DNA from: Streptomyces sp. DT2A-34
GTDB taxonomy: Bacteria > Actinomycetota > Actinomycetes > Streptomycetales > Streptomycetaceae
Assembly (NCBI RefSeq): GCF_030499515.1
Contig: NZ_JASTWJ010000001.1
Span: forward strand, 6,614,001 to 6,678,000
Direction: 5' to 3'
Length of the DNA stretch: 64,000 bases
The notes under the pieces are model-generated. The model was not told where the DNA came from and did not search any database. It was given only the letters and a program-made list of their open reading frames with translations. Position 1 is the first letter of the stretch; each line of letters starts with the position of its first letter. This document shows positions 7,866-15,528 of this stretch, piece after piece. Both the position numbers and the translations under genes were made by a program.

Positions 7866-8555
7866 TCACGTGACCGGCCGGAGCCCTGAGGGCGGCCCGT
7901 GCCGTGTCAGTCGCTGTCCTTCTCCTCGGTCTCCATGAACTGGATCCCCTTGTGCTTCAGCGTGACCATCGCGGGTGTGTTTCCTCTCGCCCAGTCGACC
8001 TGGATCAGTCCCTCGGCCGCCAAGTACGTGCAGGCGGCGGCCAGGTCCTCCTCGGGCATGGCCAGGTCCTCGCGCAACTGCGCCCCGGTGAGGCCGAGGA
8101 GGCGATTGCCTTCCATGGCCTCGTACAGGCTCTTCATGATCGCCTCGCGGTAATGCTGCCGCTCGTGCAGTGTCGCCATGGTCGCCTGCCTCTCGTGCCG
8201 GCACTGACGGAAACCCGGACGTCCGGGCGGTATCCACCTTCCCCCGCTGAGGGTCGTCTCCTCGGATTTCGTCCGGCTGTGTGTGATCGTCCCGGGAGGA
8301 CTGGCTGGTCAGCAGCCAGGAGCGCACCGGCTCCGCCATGCGCGTGGTGTCCACGGTGAGGTGGAGGCGTGTTCCGCCACCAGCGCCTGCGGGGTTGCTG
8401 CGCGCTTCGGTGGCGGCGAAACAACGGCGGAGAAGCTCCACGACATGGCGAGCCGCCTCCGGGTCCGCGGCGACGATACGAACCTCCGCGTGCCCGGCCG
8501 ACGGCAGTTTCCGGGAATTCGTGGTGACCCCTTGCTCATGCAGGGCCACGTGCAT
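7866..8555 (-). CDS. Hypothetical protein; only the N-terminal half looks coding
   Basis: The open frame runs 229 codons, but only about the first 115 look like protein: SAGHAEVRIVAADPEAARHV, LLRRCFAATEARSNPAGAGG, RLHLTVDTTRMAEPVRSW, an alternating strand/helix pattern. The remainder is the Arg/Gly/His-rich reading expected opposite the well-formed gene at 7907-8179, which it overlaps completely on the same strand. No stop occurs in any minus-strand frame between about 8182 and 8290. A lost stop or a frameshift near the true C-terminus is likely. No family recognised. Confidence 0.45.
   Translation of the reverse strand: MHVALHEQGVTTNSRKLPSAGHAEVRIVAADPEAARHVVELLRRCFAATEARSNPAGAGGGTRLHLTVDTTRMAEPVRSWLLTSQSSRDDHTQPDEIRGDDPQRGKVDTARTSGFPSVPAREAGDHGDTARAAALPRGDHEEPVRGHGRQSPPRPHRGAVARGPGHARGGPGRRLHVLGGRGTDPGRLGERKHTRDGHAEAQGDPVHGDRGEGQRLTRHGPPSGLRPVT
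7907..8179 (-). CDS. Small winged-helix-like hypothetical protein
   Basis: A 90-residue protein: HYREAIMKSLYEAMEGNRLL, TGAQLREDLAMPEEDLAAAC, TYLAAEGLIQVDWARGNTPA, then VTLKHKGIQFMETEEKD. The succession helix, helix-turn-helix, then a V/L strand with TLKHKGI is typical of a small winged-helix domain, as in MarR/DUF-type regulators, but no named family could be assigned. The gene lies entirely inside the doubtful 3' half of 7866-8555 in another frame; its codon pattern (GC at third positions) is the more convincing of the two. Confidence 0.7.
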   Translation of the reverse strand: MATLHERQHYREAIMKSLYEAMEGNRLLGLTGAQLREDLAMPEEDLAAACTYLAAEGLIQVDWARGNTPAMVTLKHKGIQFMETEEKDSD

Positions 8556-8627
8556 CAGGGGCGACGTGTCAGTGGGTGCGACGGCCGTCGCCCCATGCCC
8601 ACCCCGGCTGGAAGCAGGTCTGCGTCA

Positions 8628-8852
8628 TCAGCGGCTCCCCTCGCGATGTTCACGGCGTGTGGTGTCGGCAGGAGGAGCCTTCGGTGCGGTCGCATGTGAA
8701 CTCTTACGGGTTCGCCGACCGATTCCCGGTAGGGCGTCGCTGTAGCGGAACGCCCCGATCCTTTCGTCATGCTGCGCGTTGAGCCGGTGGATCAGGAACA
8801 TTCCCGCGATGATCACGAAGATGATCACGGCGACGGTGACGGCTGTCTCCAC
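8628..8852 (-). CDS. Small single-pass membrane protein (paralogue of 2822-3094)
   Basis: A 74-residue protein: N-terminal transmembrane helix (VTVAVIIFVIIAGMFL), then HRLNAQHDERIGAFRYSDAL and PG followed by a basic tail. Twelve or more juxtamembrane positions match the protein at 2822-3094. It begins 24 bases after DUF5994 copy D, repeating the gene order seen with copy A. An N-in, C-cytosolic anchor for a partner is plausible but unproven. Confidence 0.7.
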   Translation of the reverse strand: METAVTVAVIIFVIIAGMFLIHRLNAQHDERIGAFRYSDALPGIGRRTRKSSHATAPKAPPADTTRREHREGSR

Positions 8853-8876
8853 GTCCTCACCTCCTCAGGGCGGAAC

Positions 8877-9440
8877 TCAAGATTCCCGATCGCGGCTCCG
8901 GCCGCCGAAGCGACTGGCTCCGCCGTCGGTCCCCCATTCCTCTTCCCGGCTCCGAGCCTCCGCCGCGTCGTGGCCGATGGCCTCGTCGGCCATCAGACCG
9001 CTGGCGGTGCGGATACCTCCTGGGACGGTTGCTGCTGCCATCAGCCGGGCGGCGGCGGCCGGCTCCGTCTCCGGAGGGATCACCAGCAGGTCCAGGCGGC
9101 CCACCGTGCTGGAGAGGAGGATCACTTTGTTCGGGTCCTGCTCGTCGGCGAACCAGCCGACATGCACCGTGTGCCCTGAATGCACCGTGTGCCCTGTGCC
9201 GGGGAGCTTGCGCGGGATGACGGGCCAGTGGGCCGGGTTCACGGTGACGTGGGTGATCCGGCCCCAGCACGCGTCCAGCGCGTTCGTCAGAGTGGGGATC
9301 TCCCGGAGGAGATCACGGGAGCGGGGCCACCAGGCACCGTCCAGGAGACCTGGAACCGAGCCGGCCGGGGCCAGGGACAGCCTGGCCGACGCCGAAGGCA
9401 GGCGCTCTTTGACGATCGTAGGTTCGATGGTCGCGGTCAT
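8877..9440 (-). CDS. DUF5994-like family protein, copy D
   Basis: A 187-residue paralogue: LLDGAWWPRSRDLLREIPTL, ACWGRITHVTVNPAHWP, HVGWFADEQDPNKVILL and GRLDLLVIPPETEPAAAARL. It carries an insertion in the middle with the short repeat TVHSGHTVHVG, encoded by the duplicated 19-base GTGCCCTGAATGCACC-type sequence around 9171-9197. Preceded by the structured leader 9441-9548 and followed by a small membrane protein, like copy A. Confidence 0.8.
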   Translation of the reverse strand: MTATIEPTIVKERLPSASARLSLAPAGSVPGLLDGAWWPRSRDLLREIPTLTNALDACWGRITHVTVNPAHWPVIPRKLPGTGHTVHSGHTVHVGWFADEQDPNKVILLSSTVGRLDLLVIPPETEPAAAARLMAAATVPGGIRTASGLMADEAIGHDAAEARSREEEWGTDGGASRFGGRSRDRES

Positions 9441-9548
9441 GACGCGGACCTGTCCCCGGCCTCCTCCTGGAGGTCGGTGTTGTTGCTCGCCGGGAACGAC
9501 ACCGACGTGGCGGCCGGTGTGCGAAGTGCTCCCGTCCGCTTCACTCTA
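9441..9548 (-). promoter_or_regulatory. Conserved leader and promoter box, copy D
   Basis: TAGAGTGAA (9540-9548), box GCACTTCGCACACCGGC (9513-9529), hairpin arms 9474-9484 and 9495-9505 with a 10-nt loop (one mismatched pair; the closing C-G of copy C is T-A here), then GGGGACAGG before the ATG. Spacing of all elements to the start codon matches copies A and C within a few bases. Confidence 0.65.
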
Positions 9549-9787
9549 CGCCGCTCCGAGGCCCAGGGGCGCGCTCGTGAGCAGGCACGTGAGCAGGCAC
9601 TTTACCGAGAGGTATCGAGTCCGGCACCGCCGGCGAGCGCAGCCGGTGCGGAGGCGCACGACTTACGGTGAGAGGACGATTGAGAGGATGCTTGAGAGGA
9701 CGAGGTGCCGCGTTCGGCGGGGACACCGGATTCTCGCGGCGCCCCTCGCCGCCGTCGTCGTGCGGTCGTAACCATCCCGCCCACGCG

Positions 9788-9913
9788 CCTGCCGCGGTAC
9801 AGCGCGACGGGGCCGGCGGAGGCGAAGAACATGATCTGCCCGATCCTCATCCCCGCGTAGACGCGCAGAGGGCGGATGGGCGTGAGCATCAGCGTCCACT
9901 GGCCGTGGGAACC
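9788..9913 (-). pseudogene. Remnant of a dCTP deaminase/dUTPase-fold gene
   Basis: A short minus-strand segment reads SHGQWTLMLTPIRPLRVYAG, then MRIGQIMFFASAGPVALYRG R. This matches the C-terminal core of Dcd/dUTPase-like proteins (G.WTLEL....P...Y.GM.IGQ..F....PV..YRG.YQG). The upstream catalytic parts and the downstream YQGQ.GPT.SR tail are missing, and flanking codons are low-complexity, so this is a fragment about 42 codons long. It lies just downstream of tRNA-Arg, a common place for insertions and decay. Confidence 0.55.
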
Positions 9914-10109
9914 GATGTCGCCGACGGGGCGGTGATCTCGGGACCCGTGAGGATCATTGCGTCTCAGCCTGGCGCACACCGGGCGAGGCCCGCCCCCCGG
10001 AGAGAGTGAGCTGGTGCGCTGCCATGAGCCCCACCCGCCGACTTCGCCAGGGGTTCATCCGCATTCGCGAAGCCGCTCCGCCGAGCCCGGTAAACGGCCT
10101 CTGACCAGC

Positions 10110-10135
10110 AAAAACGCCCTCCCGATGGGAGGGCG
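10110..10135 (-). terminator. Intrinsic terminator of tRNA-Arg
   Basis: CGCCCTCCC (10115-10123) and GGGAGGGCG (10127-10135) form a 9-bp stem with a 3-nt loop, and on the minus strand the stem is followed by TTTTT (10114-10110). It lies 10 bases beyond the tRNA 3' end. A rare textbook Rho-independent terminator in this GC-rich sequence. Confidence 0.85.
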
Positions 10136-10144
10136 GAGCATGGG

Positions 10145-10217
10145 CGCCCCCGGCAGGACTCGAACCTGCGGCCAAGCGCTTAGAAGGCGCCTGCTCTATC
10201 CACTGAGCTACGGGGGC
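10145..10217 (-). tRNA. tRNA-Arg (anticodon UCU)
   Basis: A 73-nt cloverleaf on the minus strand: acceptor GCCCCCG/CGGGGGC, D arm GCTC...GAGC, anticodon stem GGCGC/GCGCT (one G-U) with loop CTTCTAA giving anticodon TCT, T arm GCAGG/CCTGC with TTCGAGT, and discriminator G. The 3' CCA is not fully encoded (CCC follows). It reads the rare AGA codon. Confidence 0.95.
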
Positions 10218-10500
10218 CGGTTGTGGTGGCCTCGGTCGTGGTGCCCGGGGTGTGGGCTGACCCGTGACGATGCCGGGGACAAGGATAGGGCTCCCGCGTC
10301 CATGTCCCAGTTGCTTCGCCTCCGTGGCTCGATGTGGAGGTTCGGTGAAGCGGTCCTGATAATCGCAGGCAGGTGCGAATCGCGCACCGCTTTTGGCCTC
10401 CTGCGCCCCGGGTGTTGTGCACTCGTTATGCCTGGACTGTGCCTGTGTCCCAGTCGCCCCTTCCGTCCCTTGTGTCCTGTCGGCGCGCAGACATGCTCAT

Positions 10501-12147
10501 ATGCTTCAGAATTCCCCTAAAATTGGGCATTCTTCGCATGTGGTGACCTTGGACGTACGGCCTCAGCTGCTCGACGCACTCTCCGCCCTGCGCGACCGTG
10601 TCGCTGCCGCACGCTTCCCGCTGCCCCTGGCGGGGGCCCCACGCGCGCGTGCCAACCGCGACGAACTGCTCGCGCAGCTCGACGACTATTTGGTGCCCCG
10701 CCTGAGAGAGCCCGAAGCGCCCTTGCTGGCCGTGGTGGGAGGATCCACCGGGGCCGGGAAATCGACGCTCGTCAACTCCCTCGTGGGCAGACGCGTGACC
10801 GAGGCGGGCGTGCTGCGGCCGACGACGCGAAATCCGGTGCTCGTCTGCCATCCGGAGGACCATCACTGGTTCAGCGGGATGCGCGTACTGCCCGACCTCA
10901 CACGCGTGTGGAAGCCCGAGCACGAGCCGGCGGAGGAACTGATGCTGCCCGGCGAGGACGGCGCGCGCGTGCTGCGCGTCGAGACCGCCGACACGCTGCC
11001 GGCCGGGCTCGCCCTCCTCGACGCGCCCGACATCGACTCCCTGCTCGCCGACAACCGCGCCCTCGCCGCGGAACTGATCTGCGCGGCCGACATCTGGGTC
11101 ATGGTCACCACGGCCGCGCGGTACGCCGACGCCGTCCCCTGGCACCTGCTGCGCACCGCCAAGGAGTACGACGCCACCCTGGTGACCGTTCTCGACAGGG
11201 TTCCTCATCAGGTCGTGTCCGAGGTGTCGCGGCAGTACGGCGCGCTCCTCACCAAGGCCGGCCTCGGCGAGGTACCCCGCTTCACCGTGCCCGAGCTGCC
11301 CGAGTCGGCCTGGGGAGGCGGACTGCTGCCGGCCAGCGCGGTGGCGGCGCTGCGCACCTGGCTCATCCAGCAGGCCCAGGACCCGGCGGCCCGGGAGCAC
11401 GTCGTGGCCCGTACGGCATACGGGCTTCTCGACTCCCTCAAGGCCCGCATGCCCGAGCTCGCCAGTGCCGCCGCCGCCCAGTACGCGGCCGCGCTGCGGC
11501 TCACCGCCGCCGTGGACAGCGCGTACGACAGCGAGTACGCGCGCGTGCGGAGCCGGCTGCAGGCCGGCGCCGTACTCGCCGGGGACGCCCTGAAGCGCTG
11601 GCGCGCCTTCCCGCTCGACTGCTCCGCCGGGGAGCTCCTCGACTCGCTGGTGGACAGCCTGAGCACCCTCCTGCTGTGCGCCGTCACCGCCGCCGACGAG
11701 CGCGTCGACGACGCCTGGCGGCGCGAACCGGCCGCCGCCGCCCCCGAACTGGCCAACCGTGACCCGAGGCCGGAGAGTGTCGAGCACCGCATCGGGCTGG
11801 CCGTACGGCGATGGCGGCGGGAGCTCGAGGAGTACGCCGAGGACGAGGTGAGCGTCCACGACCGCAGCGTCGTCCCCGACTCCGAGGTCGTCACCGCCCT
11901 CGTCGCCACCGCGCTGCTGGGCGCCCGCCGGGCCCGGTCCGCGGGGGAGGGGCTCGCCGAGCGGATCGGGGCGCACGGGGCGCTGCGGCTGCGCGACCGG
12001 GCCGGGCGGCTGCTCGCCGAGCACCTGGACCGGGTCATGCACAACGAACGCGAGCGCCGGCTCGCTCCCCTCGACGCCCTGGAGATCCATCCGGACCCCC
12101 AGGCCGAGCTCATCGCCGCGCTGTCCGTACTGCTGAAGGAGAGGTGA
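10501..12147 (+). CDS. Dynamin-/Era-like large GTPase, first of a tandem pair
   Basis: A 548-residue GTPase. A P-loop [15 protein letters not shown] is at about residues 76-90, followed by a switch-like [17 protein letters not shown], a G3 [11 protein letters not shown] and a G4-like TVLDRVPHQ. The rest is mainly helical and predicted cytosolic. The start is ATG 10501 ([10 protein letters not shown]); GTG codons at 10540 and 10543 (VVTLDVRP) are a credible alternative and would match a shorter, more usual N-terminus. The second GTPase begins 3 bases after the stop, so they form an operon and may act as a heteromer. Target unknown. Confidence 0.85.
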   Translation: MLQNSPKIGHSSHVVTLDVRPQLLDALSALRDRVAAARFPLPLAGAPRARANRDELLAQLDDYLVPRLREPEAPLLAVVGGSTGAGKSTLVNSLVGRRVTEAGVLRPTTRNPVLVCHPEDHHWFSGMRVLPDLTRVWKPEHEPAEELMLPGEDGARVLRVETADTLPAGLALLDAPDIDSLLADNRALAAELICAADIWVMVTTAARYADAVPWHLLRTAKEYDATLVTVLDRVPHQVVSEVSRQYGALLTKAGLGEVPRFTVPELPESAWGGGLLPASAVAALRTWLIQQAQDPAAREHVVARTAYGLLDSLKARMPELASAAAAQYAAALRLTAAVDSAYDSEYARVRSRLQAGAVLAGDALKRWRAFPLDCSAGELLDSLVDSLSTLLLCAVTAADERVDDAWRREPAAAAPELANRDPRPESVEHRIGLAVRRWRRELEEYAEDEVSVHDRSVVPDSEVVTALVATALLGARRARSAGEGLAERIGAHGALRLRDRAGRLLAEHLDRVMHNERERRLAPLDALEIHPDPQAELIAALSVLLKER

Positions 12148-12150
12148 CCG

Positions 12151-14430
12151 GTGACTGCCGTCACTGACCAGGACCACACGGAGCACGTCGATCAGCGGGA
12201 GGACGGCGTCACCATGGACGACGAACGCGCAACCGACGTCCCTGCACATGTCCCTGAAGGCGCCCCTGTGGACATCCCTGTGAACGTCTCTTCAGGGGGC
12301 GCTTCCGATACGGCGGGCGCATGCGACGCCGCGGACGCTTGCGGCGCAGAGAGTCCTTCCGAACGCGGCCTCCCTGGAGAGGGCCGCGCGGAGGGCCGGC
12401 CGGACGGCGACCACGCGCGCGTGGGGGACGGTGACACCGACGCGCGCGTGGGCGGCCGCGACGCCGGCGGCCAGGAGGCCGGTGACGCCTCACGTCGTAC
12501 GCCGCCCTCGTCACGCAAGGAGCCGTCCTCGTCCCGTACGCCGCCCTCCTCGCGTCCGCAGCCACCCTCCTCTCGTACGGAACCCTCCTCGCGTCCGCAG
12601 CCCTCATCGCGCAAGGAGCCCTCCTCGCGTGCGGAGTCCTCGTCTCGCGCGGAGCCCTCCCGTACGGAGTCCCCCTCGCGCACGGAGCCCTCCTCGCGCA
12701 CGGACACCCCTTCCGGTACGGAATCCGCGGCCCCCTGGGACGACGGGCTCATCGCGCGGCGGGTGAACGAGACCGCCGCCTCCGAGCCGCCCGCCGTCGT
12801 GGAGCCCCGGGCCGTCGGCTCGCCGGTCGTGACGCCGCTCGCGTACGACGGGGCGCTGCGGTCCCGGCTCGACGCGCTGCGTGAACTGGTCGGGCTCTCC
12901 CGCACCCGGCTCGACAGCAAGACGCTCGCCGAGGCGGGCAAGGTGCTCGACGAGGCGGCCTCGCGGCGCAGGCTCTCCGGTCAGCACACCGTCGTCGCCA
13001 TCGCCGGCGCCACCGGCAGCGGCAAGTCGCAGCTCTTCAACGCGCTCGCCGGAGTGACCATCTCGGAGACGGGCGTACGGCGTCCGACGACCGCCGCGCC
13101 CCTCGCGTGCAGCTGGAGCGACGGCGCGGCCGGCCTCATCGACCGGCTCGGCATCCCGCCACGACTGCGGCGGCGCCCGGCACAGAACGCGACCGCGGAC
13201 GGGCAGCTGCGCGGGCTCGTCCTGGTCGACCTGCCCGACCACGACTCGGCGGCCGTACAGCACCGCGAGCAGGTCGACCGCGTCCTGGCGCTCGTCGACG
13301 CGGTCATCTGGGTGGTCGACCCCGAGAAGTACGCCGACGCCATGCTGCATGAGCGCTATCTGCGGCCCATGGCGGGGCACGCCGAGATCATGTTTGTCGT
13401 CCTGAACCAGACCGACCGGCTGCCCGGGGAGGCCACCGACCAGGTCCTCGACGACCTGCGGCGGCTGCTGGACGAGGACGGCATCGCGCTGGGCGAGCAC
13501 GGCGAACCGGGCGCGACCGTGCTGGCGCTGTCCGCGCTCACCGGGGACGGCGTCGGTGACCTGCGCGAGGCGCTCGGCCAGTTCGTGGCGGAGCGCGGGG
13601 CCGCGGCGCGCCGGATCTCGGCCGACGTGGACGCCGCGGGGTGGCGGCTGCGGCCGGCGTACGCGGCGCGTCGGCGGACGGGGCTCACCGAGGAGGCGCG
13701 GGACGAGTTCTCCGCCCGGCTCGCGGACGCGATCGGTGCCACGGCCGCGGGCGAGGCCGCCGAGCGGGCATGGCTGCGCAACGCCAACCGCGCGTGCGGG
13801 ACGCCCTGGCTGCGGCTGTGGCGCTGGTACCAGGACCGGGGCGAAGCCCCGACGGGACGCCTGACCCTGCGCGGTCAGACGGACGAGGAGGCCACCGCGC
13901 GCCAGCGCGTCGAACAGGCGGTGCGGACGGTCGCCGACCACGCGTCGGCCGGGCTGCCCACGGCCTGGGCGCAGGCGGTCCGCGAGGCGGCCGTACGGGG
14001 GGCCCAGGGGCTGCCCGAGGCGCTGGACGACCTGGCCGCGCGGGCCGGACTGCCGCCGGGGCGGCCGCCGCGGCCGGGCTGGTGGCCGGCGGCGGTCCTG
14101 GTGCAGGCCGCCATGACGATCCTTCAGGTCATCGGCGGACTCTGGCTGGTGGGGCAGATCATCGGGGTCATGGCGCCCAACCTGGGCGTGCCGGTGCTGT
14201 TGATGGTGGCCGGCATCGTCGGCGGTCCGCTCGTCGAGTGGGGGTGCCGGATCGCGGCACGGGGACCGGCACGGCGGTACGGCTTGGAGGCGGAGCGGCG
14301 ATTGCGGGAGGCGGCGGCCGGGTGCGGGCGGGCCCGGGTGCTGGATCCGGTGGCGGCGGAGCTGTTGCGCTATCGGGAGGTTCGGGAGCAGTACGGGCGC
14401 GTGATGGGGGCGGGGGTCGCGACGAGGTGA
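12151..14430 (+). CDS. YfjP-like GTPase with repeat-rich N-terminus and C-terminal membrane anchor
   Basis: A 759-residue protein. Residues 1-115 are Ala/Gly/Asp-rich; about 115-185 is a degenerate repeat of PSSR(K/T)EP; the GTPase domain begins near 255 with GATGSGKSQLFNAL (G1), RRPTTAAPL, VDLPDHDSAAV (G3) and LNQTDRLPG (G4, NxxD as NQTD). Toward the C-terminus two hydrophobic helices (AAVLVQAAMTILQVIGGLWL, and MAPNLGVPVLLMVAGIVGG) suggest an integral membrane anchor. GTG 12151 follows the first GTPase by 3 bases. The pair resembles a membrane/cytosol GTPase couple; role unknown. Confidence 0.85.
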   Translation: MTAVTDQDHTEHVDQREDGVTMDDERATDVPAHVPEGAPVDIPVNVSSGGASDTAGACDAADACGAESPSERGLPGEGRAEGRPDGDHARVGDGDTDARVGGRDAGGQEAGDASRRTPPSSRKEPSSSRTPPSSRPQPPSSRTEPSSRPQPSSRKEPSSRAESSSRAEPSRTESPSRTEPSSRTDTPSGTESAAPWDDGLIARRVNETAASEPPAVVEPRAVGSPVVTPLAYDGALRSRLDALRELVGLSRTRLDSKTLAEAGKVLDEAASRRRLSGQHTVVAIAGATGSGKSQLFNALAGVTISETGVRRPTTAAPLACSWSDGAAGLIDRLGIPPRLRRRPAQNATADGQLRGLVLVDLPDHDSAAVQHREQVDRVLALVDAVIWVVDPEKYADAMLHERYLRPMAGHAEIMFVVLNQTDRLPGEATDQVLDDLRRLLDEDGIALGEHGEPGATVLALSALTGDGVGDLREALGQFVAERGAAARRISADVDAAGWRLRPAYAARRRTGLTEEARDEFSARLADAIGATAAGEAAERAWLRNANRACGTPWLRLWRWYQDRGEAPTGRLTLRGQTDEEATARQRVEQAVRTVADHASAGLPTAWAQAVREAAVRGAQGLPEALDDLAARAGLPPGRPPRPGWWPAAVLVQAAMTILQVIGGLWLVGQIIGVMAPNLGVPVLLMVAGIVGGPLVEWGCRIAARGPARRYGLEAERRLREAAAGCGRARVLDPVAAELLRYREVREQYGRVMGAGVATR
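12500..12720 (+). repeat. Degenerate tandem repeat encoding PSSR(K/T)EP units
   Basis: Around ten imperfect in-frame units of roughly 15-24 bases, each reading like CCCTCCTCGCG(C/T)A(C/A)GGAG. They encode alternating Ser/Arg/Pro and Glu, i.e. a charged flexible linker. The unit count is likely to vary between strains. Confidence 0.7.
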
Positions 14431-14790
14431 ACGACGAGGCCAACGGCGAGGTGAACTGAGGGCGCGGTGGCTCGGGCCCCGGGCGACCTCGGGCACGGGC
14501 CGGTGGCTCACTCGTTCGGGTGGCCGAGATATCCACAGGCGGGCGGTGATCCACAGGGCTCAGCGGGCTCGGCCCGGCGGAGGCAGTCTGGCTTCGCGGC
14601 GATCGCGACGGAAGCGGTCGATCGCGGTGACGGCGGCGCAGGGACGTACCGGGGACGTATCGGGGACGTACGAGAGACGTCCCGGGGACGTGCCCGGGGT
14701 GCGCGGCCGTCACATCGGACGCAGCCGTACGGGACGGGCCCGTACGTGTATCCGCCCGGCCGGCGCGGCCGGGTGAGGGAGGGGTTCGAG
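14431..14790. other. 360-base intergenic region upstream of ssb, with phased repeats
   Basis: No supportable gene between the GTPase and ssb. It holds the five 11-bp repeats at 14641-14695. GAGGGAGGGG at 14775-14784 provides the ribosome site of ssb. Confidence 0.5.
14641..14695 (+). repeat. Five tandem 11-bp repeats upstream of ssb
   Basis: Units GGGACGTACCG, GGGACGTATCG, GGGACGTACGA, GAGACGTCCCG and GGGACGTGCCC follow without gaps. The 11-bp period equals about one helical turn, so the ACGT cores all face one side of the helix. They end 95 bases before the ssb start. Confidence 0.8.
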
Positions 14791-15255
14791 ATGAACGAGA
14801 CGATCGTCTGCGCGGTGGGCAACGTGGCGACACAGCCCGTGTACCGGGAACTGGCGACGGGACCGTCCGCGCGCTTCCGGCTGGCGGTGACCGCGCGCTA
14901 CCTGGACCGCGGGAAGAACGAGTGGACCGACGGGCACACCAACTTCTTCACGGTGTGGGCCAATCGGCAGCTCGCCACCAATGCCGCCGGGTCGCTGAAC
15001 GTGGGCGATCCCGTCGTGGTGCAGGGCAGGCTGAAGGTGCGTTCGGACGTACGCGAGGGGCAGAGCTGGACCTCGGCCGACATCGACGCGGTGGCGATCG
15101 GCCACGACCTCGCCCGCGGCACCTCGGCCTTCCGGCGCACCCCCAGGCCGGAGGCGGGAGCCGCCGCCGCACCGGACCGCCCCGAGCCCGACTGGGAGAC
15201 GCAACCCTCGGAGGGTGAAGCCCAACAGACCCCGGAACCAGCGGCAGTGACGTGA
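14791..15255 (+). CDS. ssbB: Single-stranded DNA-binding protein, SsbB type
   Basis: A 154-residue protein with an OB fold: ETIVCAVGNVATQPVYREL, FRLAVTARYLDRGKNEWTDG, FFTVWANRQLATNAAGSLNV, GDPVVVQGRLKVRSDVREG. The C-terminus (TPEPAAVT) is not the acidic D-D-x-P-F tip of SsbA that recruits partner proteins. That absence is the mark of the second, development-associated SSB of Streptomyces, which acts in chromosome segregation during sporulation. ATG 14791 follows GAGGGAGGGG. It is preceded by phased repeats that could control it. Confidence 0.85.
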   Translation: MNETIVCAVGNVATQPVYRELATGPSARFRLAVTARYLDRGKNEWTDGHTNFFTVWANRQLATNAAGSLNVGDPVVVQGRLKVRSDVREGQSWTSADIDAVAIGHDLARGTSAFRRTPRPEAGAAAAPDRPEPDWETQPSEGEAQQTPEPAAVT

Positions 15256-15300
15256 CGTCAGTCACGCGCGGCCGTCGGCGCCGAAGCTGACCGAACTGCG

Positions 15301-15350
15301 GCTTATCGACGAATGCGTTCCGAACGGCCCCGGTGGATTTGTCGATAAGC
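15301..15350. promoter_or_regulatory. Perfect 10-bp inverted repeat with 30-base spacer
   Basis: GCTTATCGAC (15301-15310) and GTCGATAAGC (15341-15350) lie 46 bases after ssb and 180 before the thioester-domain gene. The AT-containing arms and long spacer suit a protein-bound operator or loop better than a plain terminator. Confidence 0.5.
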
Positions 15351-15528
15351 CCTGCTCGGAACGGATCTTGGCGATAACGATTCCGAGTCGGATCGGCCCT
15401 CCGACGGGATCACAGGGAAGCGTGGTGCGGCGCGTCCCTAGGATGCCGGACATAGCTCTAGGGGCTTCTGATTCTGCTGGTGGGACCTTATCCCCCACGT
15501 CAACGGGTCCTGCTCGAAGGGGAATTCT

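Larger units (their letters stand above)
7492..7906. other. 415-base gene-free stretch with a promoter box and two hairpins
   Basis: No supportable gene. From right to left: hairpin 7739-7766, hairpin 7564-7608, and the minus-strand TAGCGTGAA box 7547-7555 that probably drives the Asp23-like gene. A 117-codon plus-strand reading has Arg/Ser/Pro composition typical of a shadow and was not called. Confidence 0.5.

Noticed and set aside
7585..7938. 117-codon plus-strand frame in the gap before the Asp23 gene
   Set aside because: Low-complexity Arg/Ser/Pro; contains the hairpins and no ribosome site.
10426..12249. 607-codon minus-strand frame opposite the first GTPase
   Set aside because: Antisense shadow rich in Gly/Val/Arg/Gln; the plus strand carries the P-loop GTPase.
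14641..14695. Possible CRISPR array (short repeats before ssbB)
   Set aside because: Units are 11 bp with no spacers and no cas genes nearby; a phased promoter repeat fits better.
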